Positions 1 to 5,934 of a stretch of DNA of 16,517 nt are shown here, piece by piece; position 1 is the first letter of the stretch; each line of letters starts with the position of its first letter. Source of the stretch: an uncultured Dialister sp. GTDB taxonomy: Bacteria; Bacillota; Negativicutes; Veillonellales; Dialisteraceae. The position numbers were made by a program, and so were the translations under genes. The DNA lies in contig UQRR01000045.1 in NCBI GenBank assembly GCA_900543455.1, positions 1-16,517 on the forward strand. Direction: 5' to 3'. The notes below the pieces were generated by a model that saw only the letters and a list, made by a program, of their open reading frames with translations, had not been told where the DNA came from and made no database searches.

Positions 1-43
1 CGCCGCGGAGGTTTGAAACTAGCGGTTTTCTCGTATCGCAAAC

Positions 44-110
44 CTAATCCCTAGCCACTAATCCCTAGCTACCAGTCCCCAGTCACTAGTCACCAATCCC
101 CAATCCCCAG
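44..110. repeat. Heptamer tandem array A (CTAATCC / CCAGTCC / CCAATCC types)
   Basis: About nine consecutive 7-bp units, each a variant of CTAATCC, CTAGCCA, CTAGCTA, CCAGTCC, CTAGTCA or CCAATCC, kept in strict 7-bp register. It lies just beyond the terminator of the L,D-transpeptidase gene. The bases before it (1-43) hold no gene. They include an AGCGG...CTCGTATCG stretch that recurs near 1214 and 4513, so the window begins inside repeat mosaic. Confidence 0.85.
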
Positions 111-114
111 CATC

Positions 115-142
115 AAAAATCCGCTCCTCTCGGAGCGGATTT
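115..142 (-). terminator. Rho-independent terminator of the L,D-transpeptidase gene
   Basis: An 11-bp perfect stem (117-127 pairs with 132-142, core ATCCGCTCC/GGAGCGGAT) closes a 4-base loop. On the minus strand it is followed by a run of five T. It starts 3 bases after the TAA stop of the transpeptidase gene, so it ends that transcript. Confidence 0.9.
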
Positions 143-144
143 CG

Positions 145-1131
145 TTATTCCAGTATGAAATTGTGATTCTCATCCAGATGGCCCGTGAGGTGAAGAAGCG
201 TCGGCGCATCGCTGGCATCGATGTAGATGTATTTCCCTCTTTGCAGGCCGGGCGCCTTGCCAAAGACAGTGGTGAAGCGCTGCCAGTTCGGCGACCACTC
301 TGTGCGAATGCCGGCGGCTTTCGCAACGGCCATCACGGGTAGATACACGTGTCCATCCTTGCCATAGGCGTGGACATCGAGCAGCTCTCCTTTGAGATAC
401 AGGTCATAGACCTTTGCCACATAGCGAGGCTGCCCATCCGAGCTGTCGATCGCCTGCTGGATGCTCGCATCGTCAGCAAGGCCGCCTGCTCCCAGCTTCG
501 CCAGCTTCTTTCTGACATCAGAGATCTGGAGCGGCTCTCGCCCATAGCCGTCAGGGTATACGTAGTAAACGACGGTTTTGTCCGGATCCATCTCTGCCAC
601 AACACGTTCATACTTGATGTCGACAGGGATCCCCTTCACGATGTGATCGAAGAGGTCTTCGACGTCCTTCTCGTACATGCGAACACAGCCGTGGGATGCG
701 TAGCCGCCGATGGAGGACGGCACATTCGTCCCATGGATCCCATAATTACCGCCGATGCCGATCCAGCGGTAGCCGAGCGGACAGTCCGGCCCCGATGGCA
801 CTTTGGCGTCCAGGTTATCCGGATCGACCCAGGTCGGATTGATCTCCATCTCGACCACCTTGCGCCGCCCGATCGGTGTCGGAGAATCCGGCTTGCCCGG
901 TGCGACAGGGTACATGCGGATGCCGACCTCGCCCTGATACAGGGTGAGGAGGCGGCTTGCCAGATTGATCTCGATCCGCTTGTCTTCGAAAGCCGGTTTC
1001 TTCACCGTGTCTTCCGCCTTCGGCGCTTCCGCCGCAGCAAGGAGCTGGGCACCCGCATTGTCCTTCGCATCGGAAACGAAAGGCATGGCGGTGACGGCAC
1101 AGAGCGCCATGGTCATGAGTACTTTTTTCAA
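145..1131 (-). CDS. Exported L,D-transpeptidase (YkuD domain)
   Basis: This enzyme should cross-link peptidoglycan or attach proteins to it by L,D-transpeptidation in the periplasm. The protein is 328 residues from the chosen start. Residues 1-22 form a signal peptide (KK, then a hydrophobic stretch ending near SDA). The YkuD domain spans about 52-175 and carries the family signature, with His133 in IHGTN and His147/Cys149 in SHGCVRM; Cys149 is the catalytic nucleophile. The C-terminal part (about 237-316) resembles a copper-amine-oxidase-N 'stalk' domain, common in exported Firmicute proteins. The frame stays open upstream to 1308, but the promoter and ribosome site lie inside that extension. 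Two adjacent TTG codons (1134 and 1131) follow an AAAGGTGGG site. I chose the second, which gives a LKKVLMT start. The gene is monocistronic: its own promoter upstream, a terminator directly after the stop. Confidence 0.92.
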   Translation of the reverse strand: MKKVLMTMALCAVTAMPFVSDAKDNAGAQLLAAAEAPKAEDTVKKPAFEDKRIEINLASRLLTLYQGEVGIRMYPVAPGKPDSPTPIGRRKVVEMEINPTWVDPDNLDAKVPSGPDCPLGYRWIGIGGNYGIHGTNVPSSIGGYASHGCVRMYEKDVEDLFDHIVKGIPVDIKYERVVAEMDPDKTVVYYVYPDGYGREPLQISDVRKKLAKLGAGGLADDASIQQAIDSSDGQPRYVAKVYDLYLKGELLDVHAYGKDGHVYLPVMAVAKAAGIRTEWSPNWQRFTTVFGKAPGLQRGKYIYIDASDAPTLLHLTGHLDENHNFILE

Positions 1132-1165
1132 CAAAGAAATCCCACCTTTGCATTGATTTCTCTTT

Positions 1166-1193
1166 ATTATAACATGTGTAGCAGAGGGTTCAA
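1166..1193 (-). promoter_or_regulatory. Sigma-A-type promoter for the L,D-transpeptidase gene
   Basis: On the minus strand, TTGAAC (1188-1193), a 16-base spacer and a perfect TATAAT (1166-1171) preceded by TG (extended -10). Transcription would start near 1160, giving a leader of about 30 bases with the AAAGGTGGG ribosome site at 1141-1149. This fixes the start codon downstream of the longer open frame. Confidence 0.8.
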
Positions 1194-1439
1194 GATTTGC
1201 CCGCAGGCCATGAGAAAGCGGTGTCCTCGTATCGTTACCTCGCGAGGGGATGAAAGAGGAATGGGGATACCCTTTCATGCGTTCCCCCTTGAAGAAGGGG
1301 GCGGCCAAAGGCCGGGATGGACTGCCCCGAAGGGGCAGAATTCCGCAGAACGGTCAGCGGAGATAGGGGATAGCAAGTAAAACGTCTGACGCAGAGGAAG
1401 GGATGCGGCTATGATGAATGGTGCCTCTGCGAGGCACTC

Positions 1440-1487
1440 TATCCTCCGCCTTCGACGCGTCCCTTCTTCAAGGGGGCTGCTCAGCTG
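1440..1487 (+). repeat. 48-bp direct repeat, copy 1
   Basis: Begins TATCCTCCGCCTTC and ends CTGCTCAGCTG, with a CCCTTCTTCAAGGG hairpin in the middle. It matches 1769-1815 with two substitutions and one indel by eye. The central hairpin also matches, in reverse orientation, the stem-loop at 1284-1301. Confidence 0.85.
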
Positions 1488-1673
1488 TCATACAAAAGCG
1501 CTGCCCCGAGCACCACCGATAATGGCTACAAAATGAGAATACCGCTTCCCCCGCATCAAAGCCTTCCCCTCGAGGGGAAGGTGCCCCGTAGGGGCGGATA
1601 GGGCACTAGCGGTACGAAAGACAGCTGAAGAAAGCGGAGAGGGGCGCGGCACATGTGGGGAAAACGTGAATCC

Positions 1674-1717
1674 CTGAGCCTCGAATGGCAAAGATTTCTC
1701 GCTTCGCTCGAAATGAC
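1674..1717 (-). repeat. GTCATTTCGAGCG dispersed element, copy 1
   Basis: On the minus strand it begins GTCATTTCGAGCG, then AAGCGAGAAATCTTTG and a CATTCG..GGC..CAG stretch. It matches 5955-5999 over about 44 bases. Diverged relatives occur at 4529-4560, 2375-2400 and 6067-6090 (GTCATCCTGAGCGG form). Such palindrome-like elements occur in many bacterial genomes; their role is unknown to me. Confidence 0.8.
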
Positions 1718-1768
1718 GATACAGGGATGAGGATCATTCAACATCATTTTTTTACCGCTATGGGAATC

Positions 1769-1815
1769 TATCCTCCGCCTTCAACGCGCCCCTTCTTCAA
1801 GGGGCTGCTCAGCTG
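1769..1815 (+). repeat. 48-bp direct repeat, copy 2
   Basis: Second copy of the repeat at 1440-1487, one base shorter in the G run. It directly precedes the heptamer array that runs into the pilin-like gene. Confidence 0.85.
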
Positions 1816-1832
1816 GGAGGAGTTCTTTGAAA

Positions 1833-1883
1833 CCCAATCCCCAGTCACTAGCCACTAGTCACTAGTCACTCCCCCAGTCACCG
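1833..1883. repeat. Heptamer array B, overlapping the end of the pilin-like gene
   Basis: Units of the CCAATCC, CCAGTCA, CTAGCCA and CTAGTCA types in 7-bp register, with one irregular unit (CTCCCC). On the minus strand the units read as GTGACTA variants, and the TGA stop of the pilin-like gene (1878-1880) lies inside one of them. The array therefore runs into the end of the gene. Confidence 0.85.
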
Positions 1884-2237
1884 ATCCACCAGCGTCTCAG
1901 CCCGGTAGGTCTCCCCGCTTTCATGGGTGACTTCGCAGGAGAGGCGGATGACGACGGCCCCTTCCTCCATGGTTTCTTCCTGATGGAAATCTACGCGGTA
2001 CGTTCTACCATTTCTTTCTATGTCTCCCGGAATCGAAAGCGGCGTACCAAAGCGCACCGCCGCTTTCCCCTGCTCCAGCGCCTCCTGCACGATGAGGGCT
2101 TCATCGGTCGCGATCTCCATCCTGACCTCCCGGCGCATCGCCTGCGAAAGCGTCAGCGCAACGCTCCCCGCAAGGATCAGAATGACCGTGATCCCCACGA
2201 GCACCCAGACCATGAGGAAGCCGCGATGTGTTTTCAT
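1878..2237 (-). CDS. Small type IV pilin-like (pseudopilin) protein lacking Glu5
   Basis: A 119-residue protein with a short basic leader MKTHRG, the class III prepilin cleavage site G|F, and a hydrophobic helix (about residues 7-28) that would anchor it in the inner membrane. The rest is a small polar globular domain. The mature N-terminus reads FLMVWVLVG, so position 5, normally Glu, is Trp. Among pilins this is typical of tip or initiator subunits such as GspK-type proteins. It would be cut by the prepilin peptidase at 5204-5779. The start is supported by AAGGAGG four bases upstream of ATG. The stop lies inside a heptamer array, so the C-terminus may have been altered. It stands alone, separated by dnaB from the other pilin gene. 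The family is clear from the N-terminus; the exact subunit (ComG-like or T2SS-like) is not. Confidence 0.75.
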   Translation of the reverse strand: MKTHRGFLMVWVLVGITVILILAGSVALTLSQAMRREVRMEIATDEALIVQEALEQGKAAVRFGTPLSIPGDIERNGRTYRVDFHQEETMEEGAVVIRLSCEVTHESGETYRAETLVDR

Positions 2238-2261
2238 TTTGCCTCCTTAGGGAAAGCAGCC

Positions 2262-2329
2262 AGGGATTAGGGATTAGGGATTAGGGATTAGGGATTAGGA
2301 GTGACTGGTGACTTGTGACTGGTGACTAA
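2262..2329. repeat. Heptamer array C (AGGGATT block, then GTGACTN block)
   Basis: Five perfect AGGGATT units (from 2262) are followed by four GTGACTG/GTGACTT/GTGACTA units up to 2329. It ends directly at an AAATACCGCC motif that also follows heptamers at 6226 and, inverted, at 4219. The array lies upstream of the pilin-like gene's ribosome site. Confidence 0.9.
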
Positions 2330-2566
2330 ATACCGCCTTCGGGCATCGCCACTATGTATGCTTCGCGGCGCATTTCGTCATCCTGAGCGGAGTGAAATGT
2401 CGGATGTTCGATCATGTAAAGGCGGAACAGTGAGAACTGAGTCGAAGGATCTGGCGCCGCACCACCATTTCGCATTTCTCATTTCTAATTTCTCATTCAA
2501 ACGAGGCTTCAAACGTAATCAAAGGGCGGCACGCCCCACGGGCTAACCCTAAACCTGATCCCCTTC
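2330..2566. repeat. Intergenic mosaic between dnaB and the pilin-like gene
   Basis: No gene is seen. In order it holds CCGCCTTCGGGCATCGCC (2333-2350), a GTCATCCTGAGCGG element (from 2377) with a GTCGAAGGATCTGG tail, and four ATTTCTN heptamers (2467-2494). It ends with a weak GGGCG/CGCCC hairpin (2524-2536) that could end dnaB transcription and a GGGCTAACCCT motif repeated in inverted form at 4113-4126. Confidence 0.7.
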
Positions 2567-4012
2567 TCACATCATATCCGGCGGCGGTTCCTGATTGGTG
2601 AGCTCATAGAAGAGCGTGAATTGGCCGGCGAAGAGGAGCTTCACCGTATCGACCGGGCCATTACGGTTCTTGGCGAGGATGATTTCCGTCTCATTCTTCT
2701 GCGGATTGTCATCCTCCATGTCGCGGTCGTAGTACGCGGGGCGGAAGAGGAAGGAGACCATGTCCGCATCCTGCTCCAGAGAGCCGGATTCTCGCAGGTC
2801 AGACAGGAGCGGGCGGTGGTCCTGACGGGACTCGACGCTTCGTGACAGCTGCGAAAGAGCGATGACCGGGACATTCAGCTCACGCGCCAGACTTTTCAGC
2901 GAGCGAGAAATCTCGGAAATTTCCTGCTGACGGTTATCCCCGTTGCGCAGGGTATTCTTCGCCTGCATGAGCTGCAGATAGTCGATCATGATGATATCGA
3001 GCCCCTGCTCTGCCTTCAGGCGGCGGCACTTGGAGCGGATCTCCGAGACGGACACCCCCGGCGTATCATCGATGAAGAGCGGCGCATCCATGAGGACGCT
3101 GGCCGCAGAAGCGAGCTGATCCCACTCCTTCTGTGTGGAGATCCGCCCGGTACGGAGCTTCGCGCTGTCGACGAGCGCCGTCGAGCAGAGCAATCTTTGC
3201 ACGAGCTGTTCGCGTGACATTTCCAGCGAGAAGAAGGCGACATGCTTGTGCGCCGAGGAAATGCTCATGTTCTTCGCGATATTCAGCACAAAAGCCGTCT
3301 TACCCATGGACGGACGCGCCGCCACGATGACGAAGTCGCCCTTCTGGAAACCACTCGTCAGCGCATCGAGAGAAGGAAATCCGCTGGGAAGTCCCGTGAT
3401 GGACTCTTTGTTCTTGAATTTCCGCGTGATTTCCTGCAGCTCATTCTGCACCGCCTCACCGATCGAGGTGAAATCCGAGCGACGGTCATCACGCGTCACG
3501 GCAAGGATCGTTTTCTCCGCATTATCCGTGATGTCCTCGACATCATCGCGCTCCGAGTACGCCTCATCCGTGATGACACCGGCCGCATCGATCAGACGTC
3601 GGAGCTTCGCCTTGTCCGCGACAATGTCAGCGTGGCGGTCCACCATCTTCGTCGTGACCACATTCGCCGGCAGATCATTGACATAGAGGACGCCCCCTAC
3701 GTCATCCAAGCGTCCCATGCGCTTCAGCTCTTCCGTCACCGTCAGAATATCCGCCGGCTCTCCCTTGTGCGCCAGATTCAGGATCGCCTGAAACACGATC
3801 GCATTCGCTTCGCGGTAGAAATCTGCGGCTGTCAGCTTGTCCTCTGCCGTCATGATCGCGTCCTTGTCGAGCAGCATCGCCCCCAGGACGGACTTCTCCG
3901 CATCAATATTCTGCGGCGGAATGCGCGTCACGATCATCGTATCCGTGTCCGGCTTTTTCCCCCAGCCCTCTTTCTTCCAGTTGCCCTTCGGCTTGCTCTC
4001 GTTCTCTGCCAT
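2567..4012 (-). CDS. dnaB: Replicative DNA helicase DnaB
   Basis: Hexameric 5'-3' helicase that unwinds DNA at the replication fork and binds primase. The protein is 481 residues, normal for the family. After a basic hydrophilic leader of about 30 residues comes the DnaB N-terminal domain (from IPPQNIDAEKSVLGAML), then a RecA-like ATPase domain. Walker A ARPSMGKTA is at about 232-240, Walker B IIMIDYLQL at about 340-348, and the SDLRESGSLEQDAD segment at about 404-417. The frame is open further upstream to 4057, but the -10 box (4043-4048) lies in that extension. AAAGGAG at 4019-4025 stands six bases before ATG 4012, which fixes the start. In many Firmicutes dnaB follows yybS-gdpP-rplI; here rplI and gdpP are not beside it, although a YybS-like gene lies 2.3 kb upstream. 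It has its own promoter. Confidence 0.97.
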   Translation of the reverse strand: MAENESKPKGNWKKEGWGKKPDTDTMIVTRIPPQNIDAEKSVLGAMLLDKDAIMTAEDKLTAADFYREANAIVFQAILNLAHKGEPADILTVTEELKRMGRLDDVGGVLYVNDLPANVVTTKMVDRHADIVADKAKLRRLIDAAGVITDEAYSERDDVEDITDNAEKTILAVTRDDRRSDFTSIGEAVQNELQEITRKFKNKESITGLPSGFPSLDALTSGFQKGDFVIVAARPSMGKTAFVLNIAKNMSISSAHKHVAFFSLEMSREQLVQRLLCSTALVDSAKLRTGRISTQKEWDQLASAASVLMDAPLFIDDTPGVSVSEIRSKCRRLKAEQGLDIIMIDYLQLMQAKNTLRNGDNRQQEISEISRSLKSLARELNVPVIALSQLSRSVESRQDHRPLLSDLRESGSLEQDADMVSFLFRPAYYDRDMEDDNPQKNETEIILAKNRNGPVDTVKLLFAGQFTLFYELTNQEPPPDMM

Positions 4013-4042
4013 GGTGTTCTCCTTTGCATCAATATTGGCTTT

Positions 4043-4071
4043 ATTATACGGGTTCAAGAAAGTAGGTTCAA
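4043..4071 (-). promoter_or_regulatory. Sigma-A-type promoter for dnaB
   Basis: On the minus strand, TTGAAC (4066-4071), a 17-base spacer and a perfect TATAAT (4043-4048). A start near 4036 leaves a leader of about 24 bases carrying the AAAGGAG ribosome site. It uses the same -35 hexamer as the transpeptidase promoter at 1166-1193. Confidence 0.8.
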
Positions 4072-4170
4072 GAGAACAGGTGTGGTGGACAGGAGAGGGG
4101 GCGGGTTGATGGGTTCAGGGTTAGCCCCTTGGGCGGCTCCGTCCACTGATTATGAATGAAATCTTTGCGC

Positions 4171-4285
4171 GAATGAGGAATTAGGAATGAGGAATGGTGG
4201 TGCCCGAAGGCGGTATTTAAGTCACCAGTCACTAGCTACCAGTCACTTGCGCTCCTAATCCCTAGCCACTCATCCCTAATCCCTG
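4171..4285. repeat. Heptamer arrays D (GAATGAG type, then GTCACYA/CTAATCC type)
   Basis: Units GAATGAG, GAATTAG, GAATGAG and GAATGGT occupy 4171-4198. A GCCCGAAGGCGGTATTT module (inverse of that at 2328) follows. Then come GTCAC/CTAGCTA/CTAATCC-type heptamers at about 4220-4285. The order is the mirror image of the arrangement after array C. Confidence 0.85.
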
Positions 4286-4340
4286 CTTTCTAACTTCAGG
4301 GTTGTGGTGCGGCGCATCAAATTTATAAAGCGCCGCAAGT

Positions 4341-4509
4341 TTTAAGGAAGCACTGATTAAATCGTTGCCAGATTTTACTCTTGAATTTTTATGCATAGCA
4401 AGGAATAACCTGACGCGAATAGCGAGCTATTTAAGGAGGGTTATGACGAAGCTATGTATAAAAATTCTTGTAAAATCTGACTCTGCGATTTAATCAGCGT
4501 TTCCTTAAA
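4341..4509. mobile_element. 169-bp near-perfect palindrome, MITE-like
   Basis: The two ends are inverted copies: TTTAAGGAA at 4341-4349 and TTCCTTAAA at 4501-4509. The symmetry continues through CTGATTAAATCG, CAGATTTTAC, GAATTTTTAT and CATAGC on both arms, with a few mismatches and a 2-base length difference. The centre holds a smaller AATAGC/GCTATT hairpin. It has no coding capacity. Terminal inverted repeats, small size and solo end copies elsewhere fit a non-autonomous element. No clear target duplication is visible, so a structured repeat that is not mobile remains possible. Confidence 0.65.
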
Positions 4510-4707
4510 CCAAGCGGTACTCCCGTATCGTCATTCCGAGCGAAGCCCTCGAATCTTTTTTGTTTGCGGACAATCGAATGGTATGAGGAACTTTCTAAAC
4601 GGGAACCCTGCCACCCCCGATACGCAAAAGAGCCCCTTCCTTAGGAAGGGACCGGCGAGCGAAGAGATGCTGGGAGGATAGGGCGTCATTCTACGTTTGT
4701 TCGGACA

Positions 4708-4732
4708 GCGATTTAATCAGTGTTTCCCTAAA
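4708..4732 (-). repeat. Solo end of the palindromic element
   Basis: GCGATTTAATCAG, then TGTTTCCCTAAA, matches the right end of the 4341-4509 palindrome and then diverges on its inner side. It is a terminal fragment 30 bases from the stop of the pilin-like gene. Confidence 0.75.
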
Positions 4733-4761
4733 AATTGCGGCGAAGCCGCCGCCTTCATGCC

Positions 4762-5268
4762 TCATTTGATCCTCGTCACCCTGACGCGCCCCGTATACAT
4801 AGCGACAGTGATTTCCTTCTCATGCTTTCCATTCCTCGTCCGGAGCCGCATGGTATACTTCCCATTTCCTTCCGAACCCGCGAAGCCATCCTTGCGGAAA
4901 ACGACATAGAGCCTTCCCCCTGCACGGATATTGGCCGGCAGCGTCCCCCGCGGCTGGATGAACTTCACCCCGCGCTTCGTCAGGTACGACACGCGCCCCG
5001 CCTCCTCGTCACAGTAGAAACTGACCGACATCGCCGCCATGGTCGCGTCCTCATGTCCGCTTCTCACCAGCATCTGCGCCTCGCGGATGGCCGAAGCCAC
5101 CTCTTCCGCCGCAAGATCCAGCTCCCGCTCCTCCTGCCAGTCATAGAGCATCGGCACCGCCGCCGCAGAGGAGAGCGCAAAGAGGAAAAGGACGAGCAGC
5201 ATCTCAGAGAGAAGAAATCCCGAGCGATGCGAGAAAGAAAGCCATCCCCACCGTTTCCTGCACCCCAT
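4762..5268 (-). CDS. Type IV pilin-like / pseudopilin protein (GspH/FimT-like)
   Basis: A 168-residue prepilin: a 17-residue basic leader, cleavage site SG|F, and mature start FLLSEMLLVLFLFAL with the conserved Glu at position 5. A membrane helix of about 20 residues is followed by a polar region (DWQEERELDLAAEEVASAI) and a beta-rich domain. It should be matured by the peptidase encoded just upstream and take part in a DNA-uptake or secretion pilus. The frame is open to 5355, but ATG 5268 is the only sensible start, with GGAGG 11 bases before it. It overlaps the end of the peptidase gene by 65 bases in another frame, which suggests translational coupling. The size and the conserved helix fit GspH/FimT-type minor pilins; which subunit is uncertain. 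Confidence 0.8.
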   Translation of the reverse strand: MGCRKRWGWLSFSHRSGFLLSEMLLVLFLFALSSAAAVPMLYDWQEERELDLAAEEVASAIREAQMLVRSGHEDATMAAMSVSFYCDEEAGRVSYLTKRGVKFIQPRGTLPANIRAGGRLYVVFRKDGFAGSEGNGKYTMRLRTRNGKHEKEITVAMYTGRVRVTRIK

Positions 5269-5779
5269 ACGCCAAAGCACCTCCGATCGCCAGGAAGGGC
5301 ACGAAGCGAATCTCCGTCCTTCGCCCCAACCGTCCCCGCAGAAGCAAAAACGCACACCATAAAAGGGCCGCCAGCGATGTCAGCCACAGAGAAAGAAGGC
5401 CATACACCGGAAGCAGCCAAAGAGAGGAGGCCGCGGCCAGAAACACATCCGCCAGCCCCAGCGATTTTTTAGAAATCAGGTACAGCAGTCCATAGAGCGC
5501 CCCGATCCCCGCACCCGTTGCGAGATAGAGCGCCTCTCCGCGCGAAATCATCGTGAGCAGCCCGCCAAGAGCGAGCCAGAGCGCCCAGCCATCCGACACA
5601 TACCCCGTCCGCGCATCCTCCAGCGCCGGAAAGAGCAGGAAAAGCAGATAGACCCATCTCGCCCACGAGCCGCCCAGAGCCAGTACCACGCCAAAGGCAA
5701 TCCCAAGCGCCGCCAGCACGCCCCATCCCCGCCGCCCCGCAAAGGCCGCGCCGCTCGTGAGAAAGTCGAACATTCGCAT
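5204..5779 (-). CDS. Type 4 prepilin peptidase, short form (A24 aspartic protease)
   Basis: A polytopic inner-membrane aspartic protease that cuts leaders from prepilins. At 191 residues it has only the peptidase core and lacks the N-terminal cysteine-rich methyltransferase domain of full PilD/ComC proteins. Both catalytic aspartates are in recognisable motifs: Asp55 in FPALEDARTGYVSD and Asp111 in SLGLADVFLA. A conserved RFVPFLAIGGAL segment lies near the end. Six to seven hydrophobic segments are visible. The start ATG 5779 is preceded by AAAGGAG. Its 3' end overlaps the pilin-like gene downstream, so protease and substrate are likely co-translated. It starts 20 bases from a heptamer array, and no clear promoter was found. 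Confidence 0.88.
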   Translation of the reverse strand: MRMFDFLTSGAAFAGRRGWGVLAALGIAFGVVLALGGSWARWVYLLFLLFPALEDARTGYVSDGWALWLALGGLLTMISRGEALYLATGAGIGALYGLLYLISKKSLGLADVFLAAASSLWLLPVYGLLSLWLTSLAALLWCAFLLLRGRLGRRTEIRFVPFLAIGGALAYGVQETVGMAFFLASLGISSL

Positions 5780-5799
5780 AGGAAGCTCCTTTCGATGTT

Positions 5800-5934
5800 T
5801 AGTGACTTGTGACTAGGGACTAGTGACTAGTAGCTAGTGACTAGGGACTAGTGACTAGTAGCTAGTGACTAGGGACTAGTGACTAGGGATTAGTAGCTAG
5901 GGATTAGGAGACTAGAAGACCAAGAGACTAGGAG
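5800..5934. repeat. Heptamer array E with 28-bp higher-order unit
   Basis: About 16 heptamers in register from 5800 to 5911 (TAGTGAC, TAGGGAC, TAGTAGC, TAGGGAT), then degenerate 8-mers (TAGGAGAC, TAGAAGAC) to 5934. Units recur in the order TAGTGAC, TAGGGAC, TAGTGAC, TAGTAGC, giving a 28-bp super-unit at 5807-5834 (one mismatch) and 5835-5862, and the first three units again at 5863-5883. It lies immediately upstream of the prepilin peptidase gene. Confidence 0.92.

Larger units (their letters stand above)
1205..1832. repeat. Gene-free intergenic repeat mosaic
   Basis: No credible coding sequence is visible here. The interval contains several structured repeats. Stem-loops lie at 1284-1301 (CCCCCTT/AAGGGGG) and 1322-1338 (CTGCCCC/GGGGCAG). 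A perfect 20-bp palindrome lies at 1562-1581. A direct repeat pair of about 48 bp lies at 1440-1487 and 1769-1815. An inverted copy of a GTCATTTCGAGCG element lies at 1674-1717. Open frames crossing it are translations of repeats with no recognisable domain. Confidence 0.8.
4286..4761. repeat. Gene-free interval with palindromic MITE-like element and repeats
   Basis: It contains no supported gene. A GCGGCGC/GCGCCGC hairpin (4309-4336) comes first, then the 169-bp palindrome (4341-4509) and a GTCATTCCGAGCG element (about 4529-4560). A CCCCTTCCTTAGGAAGGG hairpin follows near 4633, then a solo end of the palindromic element (4708-4732) and a GCGGCGAAGCCGC hairpin (4737-4749) that recurs at 6260-6272. 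Confidence 0.75.

Noticed and set aside
1135..1308. N-terminal extension of the L,D-transpeptidase
   Set aside because: The promoter and ribosome site lie within it and the signal peptide would become internal.
349..1380. Long plus-strand frame opposite the L,D-transpeptidase
   Set aside because: It runs through the transpeptidase promoter and start region, has no domain, and its translation is arginine/histidine-rich antisense sequence.
2262..2329. Telomere-like AGGGATT repeats suggesting a linear replicon end
   Set aside because: The array is internal, short, and one of many heptamer types placed between ordinary genes; no terminal structure is present.
4013..4057. N-terminal extension of DnaB
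   Set aside because: The TATAAT box lies in it, and AAAGGAG points to ATG 4012.
2567..4071. Replication origin near dnaB
   Set aside because: No cluster of DnaA boxes, no dnaA or dnaN nearby; dnaB itself does not mark an origin.
5800..5934. CRISPR array
   Set aside because: Repeats are 7 or 28 bp back to back with no unique spacers, and no cas gene is nearby.
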